Assembly: GCA_031256035.1 (NCBI GenBank)
Contig: JAIRRJ010000002.1
Coordinates: 1-64,000 of the forward strand
DNA from: Treponema sp.
Lineage (GTDB): Bacteria > Spirochaetota > Spirochaetia > Treponematales > Breznakiellaceae
Length of the DNA stretch: 64,000 nucleotides
Direction of reading: 5' to 3'
The position numbers were made by a program, and so were the translations under genes. The notes beneath the pieces are model-generated. The model was given only the letters and a program-made list of their open reading frames with translations. It had not been told where the DNA came from and searched no databases. This document shows, in pieces, positions 59,639-64,000 of the stretch (positions within the stretch are counted from its first letter, which is position 1; each line of letters opens with the position of its first letter).

Positions 59639-60581
59639 AAGTTCTCCTTTGTTCAGCGTCATCGCACTGCGGTGAAGCGATTACTTTTGCGGCTTTCCAT
59701 GCTTGACGGAAAATAGGCATAGGTTTAAGCCCCTGCCTGCTGCATCTAAAAAAATCAAATATGTGAATTAACATAATTGACAGACGTGAATAGCGAAAAT
59801 TTTTGATGTAAAAATAGCACTGGTTTTTGAAAATTGTATGCCAATAGGCTTGGGTTGCGGCTGTTCTGGTTCCGCCCGCATTATCCATGTAATGAACAAG
59901 GGCTGCCTGGGGAATATACGCGATTTTATAACCGCCACGGCGCAGCCTGACGGACATATCAGTGTCTTCCCGTATGGCGTTACCTGTAAATTGTGTGTCA
60001 AATGAGCCGCATTTTTCGAACACATCTTTTCTGAATGACATATTGCAGCCGATGCAACTATCGGCAGGAAGCATTTTATTTCCGGAAAAATCAGAAAGAA
60101 CCCCAAGCCGCCCCACATACGATGCTCTTTTTCTGAAAAAAAGAAACAACAAAGATTTTATGTGTTTTTTGATGCTTCCTGATTTTTCCAGAACTTTGTT
60201 TCCGGTTGTATTGATGTTTTGAATCGTAATTTTTCCGGTAACGCACCCGGTTTGGCGATCATTGAATCCCGAAACATGGGAAGGAATAGTCTTTTCATTG
60301 ATTTCGACATCATCGTCAAAAAAAAGGACAATATCGCCGGAGGATTTCCCAATGCCCACATTGCGCGCATTTGGTAAATTCGGGTAATCGACATACAACC
60401 AGGTGATTTTTCCGGCAGCGGTCAAATCATCAAGAAAACTTTGAGTTTCTTGATCATGTTTTTTGGTTTGATCCACAACGATAAGTTCATGATACTGATG
60501 TTCAAATGATACAATATTCGCCAGCGTATTGCATAACATTGTTTCCCGGTTGTAGGTAGGAATGATGATTGAAACTTTCAT
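59613..60581 (-). CDS. GT2-family glycosyltransferase
   Basis: The 322-aa GT-A enzyme begins MKVSIIIPTYNRETMLCNTL, has LPNARNVGIGKSSGDIVLFF followed by the DDD metal motif (about residues 93-96), and CSFD-like NAIREDTDMSVRLRRGGYKI. It has no membrane segment. Its ATG overlaps the end of the YidC-sulfatase gene (ATGA-type). Substrate unknown. Confidence 0.87.
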   Translation of the reverse strand: MKVSIIIPTYNRETMLCNTLANIVSFEHQYHELIVVDQTKKHDQETQSFLDDLTAAGKITWLYVDYPNLPNARNVGIGKSSGDIVLFFDDDVEINEKTIPSHVSGFNDRQTGCVTGKITIQNINTTGNKVLEKSGSIKKHIKSLLFLFFRKRASYVGRLGVLSDFSGNKMLPADSCIGCNMSFRKDVFEKCGSFDTQFTGNAIREDTDMSVRLRRGGYKIAYIPQAALVHYMDNAGGTRTAATQAYWHTIFKNQCYFYIKNFRYSRLSIMLIHIFDFFRCSRQGLKPMPIFRQAWKAAKVIASPQCDDAEQRRTYESVPAVH

Positions 60582-63268
60582 TTGTCAAGTTTTTGCCAGT
60601 TGTCTGAATTGAAAATATCACTATGAACACTGTACCATTCATTAACGCCTATTTTGAAAGTATTTGGATTATGATCATTGGGCATCCATTTTTTTGATAT
60701 TGTTATGTGTAATGGCAGTTGTTTTGCCGCAGTGTCTACCGGGTTTCCGGTGAAGGGATTAACCGGGTTTTCAATAAAACCTTCAAAAGCAAGAACGGGG
60801 ACATCAGCGTTAGTCATAAAAGCGTTGTCAGTTTTAAATGGAAAGTCGGCGTCAAAATCTTTTATCAGTAAAAGGGGATTATAGGCGTCGCGGTTAAAAG
60901 GAATATTTTTGCTTTGAGGAAAAGCTCCTGAATCAATGTCAGCGCCATGATCGGATACAATGATAATCCGGGTATTATCGTATAAATCTTGCTGTTTTAA
61001 ATATTCAAACCATACCCCAATACGTTTAAGAGCCGCCGCGTTTACCGGATAATTTATAATATCGGCGTATTTTGAATTTCCACGATCAGTAACATTGATT
61101 GCGGGAACATAATCAGGCGCCTGCAAAAAAATGGGATTATGGGGAAGATCATTTTGCAGGAGAAGGAATGTATTGAGTTTCGGCGAATCAGCGCCGGTCA
61201 GCTCGGGAAGCAGATCAAGTACCGCATAGTTGTTCAGAAATGTGTTTAGATCAACGGTTACCAAATTGGTGCTCCACCAGTCTCCGCTGTTGTACAGAGG
61301 CGGTCTTATTACCATTGGAACTGATTTAAATAAACTGAACCAAATAAAATTTCTTTTCAGTATTTGACTTTTAATCTGTAAATCCAGGTGGCTGTTTCGT
61401 GAAATCCACAGGTTAAGGTATGCCCACAGCGTATTTTTCACTTTTATTTCAGGATACTTTTCATAAATTCTTGTATCCGGTATCCAGCTATAATTTGCCC
61501 AGGGCGGATCGGTAACTGTTACGTCAAAATTATTTTCATTGAAAATGACAGGCATCAACAGCAGTGATTCATTGTGCTTTTTTACCAGTGATTCTTCTGA
61601 ACGTGAATTGACAATCCGGGGACTGTATTCATAGCCGCCAAAAAGAGGAGGTGCTCCTATCAGCGTGAAGCAGTTAAACGAAAGTGTATTGGGATACCAT
61701 GTAAACCCTGAAAATTGGTTATATAATTCTTGACTTTCGGAAAAAATTTCGGGTATAAATACATTTACCGCCCGGTCAAGCATTATTATAACAACGTTTT
61801 TTCCTTCTTTGGATAAATTAAAAATAGGCTTGATCGAAGTTGGCGCTTCTTCCCTTGCGGCGAGGATCACGGTGTAACGCCTAAATTCGCGGTGTATTTT
61901 TACACTGTTTATGACAGCGCTGCCTATAAAAGCTATAATTATAATGGATGAAACGGATATTATGATTTTCATTTTGTCTTTTGAAATGATCAGAACTAAT
62001 ATGGAACAAACAAGAAGCAATGAAAAGATATTAAGTAATGCTATACCAAGGGATGGTTTAAGTGAATTGACATTAATAAAATTAAGCATCCCGGTAAACT
62101 CGCCGTAAGAACCGGGAAAAACAAATGTATTGAGTAACGCATTAAAACAAAAGAAAATTGAAAAAAGACACAATCCTGTTTTAACTTTATTACCAAACAG
62201 GAAATAAATACAAAGCGGCCAGAATATTGAAAACCCAAGGCTCTGAAAAAATGTATTCCGTAAAAAAACAAAAGGTGAAGCGACAGATTCAATATAGGAA
62301 AATTCCTGCGGCGAAGATGCAATAACGCCGGAAGGGATTACAAACCCAAGCAACAGGCAGATAATGCCCTGAGAAAGAACAAATAAAAAAGTGCAGATGG
62401 TTTGATTTTTATCTAATGGGCTTAGCGCTGATCTCAACAGGAATCTGTAAAGTTTTGCCGCAAGCGGCAAGAATGGAATAACAAGTAATATGGCTATCAA
62501 TACAGCTCTCTTGTAAAAGTCTCCGTGATGAAAGAAAAACAAATATGGAATTACTAAAGCGACAATGGCGCAGAGGATGATGTACAATACAAATAGAGGT
62601 TTTTTCAGTAAAAAAAAGATGTTTTTTGCAAGTGATAAAATATTATTGATAGTCCAATACAGTACCAGACCGGATGGAGAATTGTAAAGTAAAATCAGAA
62701 ATACGGCGGCTGTTCCGTATATTTGTATTCTATCTTTTTTAAATAAATTCCTTGAATAAATTGCCCCGCCGATACAGTTTATTGCTGTCATTACTAACGG
62801 CAGAACATTAATATTTATTCCTCCGATTGACAGAAGTCCGTCAGGTGCTCTCAAATCGCGGATAAAATAAAATGAAGCCCATTTCAGTGAATCAAGATTG
62901 GAAAGAAAAGTATATGCGGCGATAAAAAACGGAATCTGAATGAGAATACCGAAAGAACTGCGAAGCGCATACAGGGGGTGATATTGATTTTGCCGGAAAA
63001 AAGTTGACAAAATCATATACTGTTCATCACCCTTAAAAACAGCTTTTATTTTGTCAATTTTCGGCTTTAAACGCCTGTAGGTTTCTCGTTCTACATTTTG
63101 CCATTTTTCAGCGACAATGTAGAGCGGCAGACAAAGAAAAGTAACGGCAAAACTTACGCAAATAATGGCGAAGCCTTTATTTTCAAAAACCTTGTATCCG
63201 ACCAGATACACGAACTCAATGATTTGAACAAGAGGATAAATAATTATAGTATAAAGAATATTTAGCAT
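60578..63268 (-). CDS. YidC/Oxa1 insertase domain fused to a sulfatase/LTA-synthase-like domain
   Basis: The 896-aa protein begins with a YidC/Oxa1-like domain (about residues 10-215: GFAIICVSFAVTFLCLPLYI, RLKPKIDKIKAVFKGDEQYM, FGILIQIPFFIAAYTFLSNL, NSPSGLVLYWTINNILSLAK). More membrane helices follow (about 225-455). The last 400 residues are an alkaline-phosphatase-superfamily fold: NVVIIMLDR (about 491-499), a TLSF...FTLIGAPPLFGG region with the likely nucleophile, NDLPHNP and IIIVSDHGAD with metal ligands. It may place phospho-groups on the glycan made by this operon. Confidence 0.85.
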   Translation of the reverse strand: MLNILYTIIIYPLVQIIEFVYLVGYKVFENKGFAIICVSFAVTFLCLPLYIVAEKWQNVERETYRRLKPKIDKIKAVFKGDEQYMILSTFFRQNQYHPLYALRSSFGILIQIPFFIAAYTFLSNLDSLKWASFYFIRDLRAPDGLLSIGGININVLPLVMTAINCIGGAIYSRNLFKKDRIQIYGTAAVFLILLYNSPSGLVLYWTINNILSLAKNIFFLLKKPLFVLYIILCAIVALVIPYLFFFHHGDFYKRAVLIAILLVIPFLPLAAKLYRFLLRSALSPLDKNQTICTFLFVLSQGIICLLLGFVIPSGVIASSPQEFSYIESVASPFVFLRNTFFQSLGFSIFWPLCIYFLFGNKVKTGLCLFSIFFCFNALLNTFVFPGSYGEFTGMLNFINVNSLKPSLGIALLNIFSLLLVCSILVLIISKDKMKIIISVSSIIIIAFIGSAVINSVKIHREFRRYTVILAAREEAPTSIKPIFNLSKEGKNVVIIMLDRAVNVFIPEIFSESQELYNQFSGFTWYPNTLSFNCFTLIGAPPLFGGYEYSPRIVNSRSEESLVKKHNESLLLMPVIFNENNFDVTVTDPPWANYSWIPDTRIYEKYPEIKVKNTLWAYLNLWISRNSHLDLQIKSQILKRNFIWFSLFKSVPMVIRPPLYNSGDWWSTNLVTVDLNTFLNNYAVLDLLPELTGADSPKLNTFLLLQNDLPHNPIFLQAPDYVPAINVTDRGNSKYADIINYPVNAAALKRIGVWFEYLKQQDLYDNTRIIIVSDHGADIDSGAFPQSKNIPFNRDAYNPLLLIKDFDADFPFKTDNAFMTNADVPVLAFEGFIENPVNPFTGNPVDTAAKQLPLHITISKKWMPNDHNPNTFKIGVNEWYSVHSDIFNSDNWQKLDK

Positions 63269-64000
63269 AATTTTCCTTCCATGTGCGGTCTTTTATTTAA
63301 TACGTTTATGTACAAGTCAATTATCTTGTTGTTCCAAATGTCAATATTCCATTGAGATAGCACATATTCTTTCTGTTCTTTTATTATAGTTTTTTTCCAG
63401 ACATCAGTTTGATTTAAGACATATTCTATACTTTGCTGTAAAGCTGGAATATCGCCCTTGGGAACAATTATGTCATTGGGAAGATTTATAGCCATTTCAG
63501 AAATGTCGCTTCTTATCACAGGAGTTTCGCAATAAATAGATTCAAGCAATGCGTAAGGAAGGCCTTCTTCCCGGCTTGGCATCAGGCATAAATCGCTCAT
63601 TTTGTAATAAAACGATATGTCTTCCCGGGACGGCGCTAAAATAACCCATTCCGGAATATGATTTAATAGTTTTTTTATCTCACCTACAATAAAATCCTTG
63701 TTATGACAAACAATGAAAAAAACGATATTGTATTTTTCCGCTATATCTTTAACCGCTGTAACAGCAAAATCAACACCTTTTTGATAATACGCCGTTCCTA
63801 TGATCATTAAAACTTTTTTATTTTGTATGTTATAAATATCCCTTCCGTTTTCAATATCTACATCCAAACGTGAAAAAACAATACAGTTGTCTATGTAGCA
63901 GCATTTATGATCATATATGCCCCATTTTATCAAATCTTCAAAAACAGCCTTTCCGCATCCGCAAATTTTATCAATCGCAATTCTGTTGTACAAAAAAACT
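63262..64000 (-). CDS. GT4-family glycosyltransferase, C-terminal part
   Basis: The frame is still open at the window edge, so the N-terminal domain lies beyond it; a TTG at 63993 is not a convincing start. The visible part is the GT-B C-terminal domain with VLMIIGTAYYQKGVDFAVTA, SDLCLMPSREEGLPYALLES and TPVIRSDISEMA. It overlaps the YidC-sulfatase start by seven bases and is the first visible gene of the operon. Confidence 0.8.
   Translation of the reverse strand, partial: VFLYNRIAIDKICGCGKAVFEDLIKWGIYDHKCCYIDNCIVFSRLDVDIENGRDIYNIQNKKVLMIIGTAYYQKGVDFAVTAVKDIAEKYNIVFFIVCHNKDFIVGEIKKLLNHIPEWVILAPSREDISFYYKMSDLCLMPSREEGLPYALLESIYCETPVIRSDISEMAINLPNDIIVPKGDIPALQQSIEYVLNQTDVWKKTIIKEQKEYVLSQWNIDIWNNKIIDLYINVLNKRPHMEGKLC

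Overview
The window looks like a chromosomal segment of a treponeme, probably a termite-gut or free-living Treponema relative. The evidence is the spirochaete-type synteny mraZ-rsmH-ftsL-murF-mraY-ftsW-ftsQ-ftsA-ftsZ followed by xer-TPR-dprA-topA-xer-hslVU and then flgB-flgC-fliE-fliF-fliG-fliH-fliI-fliJ. Species is not determined.

Layout. Positions 1-3123 hold the end of a DEAD-box helicase, a membrane protein, a metallo-beta-lactamase-fold hydrolase and two small conserved genes. Positions 3214-19812 are one long, tightly overlapping plus-strand run for wall-precursor synthesis and cell division (division murE, ftsI, murD, murG and murC are absent from it), DNA processing, two Xer recombinases and the HslVU protease. 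Positions 19859-27280 encode the flagellar rod, MS ring, switch and export ATPase. Positions 27366-33969 are lineage-specific: a LuxR-type HTH protein, secreted LpoB/CsgG-like proteins, an LRR membrane protein and a truncated FliM paralogue. A toxin-antitoxin-like cassette, an M16 peptidase, and a PTS permease (IIC-IIA, no IIB) with a GH1 glycosidase follow.

Positions 41281-54912 are a 13.6-kb integrated element in the 3' half of a tRNA-Tyr gene, bounded by 52-bp direct repeats. It keeps a CI/LexA-like repressor, a cargo operon, early phage-type genes (HU, HNH, RusA, methylase-like, DUF1351-like) and an integrase that lacks its catalytic C-terminal half. No capsid or tail genes are visible. 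The element carries two copies of a module made of a small HTH protein with a basic GRP tail, a divergent operator and a structured RNA leader. It also carries a 516-bp inversion that has broken two genes; turning it back in silico restores both reading frames exactly.

Positions 55010-64000 are a minus-strand envelope polysaccharide operon: glycosyltransferases, a TagB-like glycerophosphotransferase-family protein, a WbaP-like initiating sugar-phosphate transferase, and an unusual fusion of a YidC/Oxa1 insertase domain to an alkaline-phosphatase-superfamily (sulfatase / LTA-synthase-like) domain.
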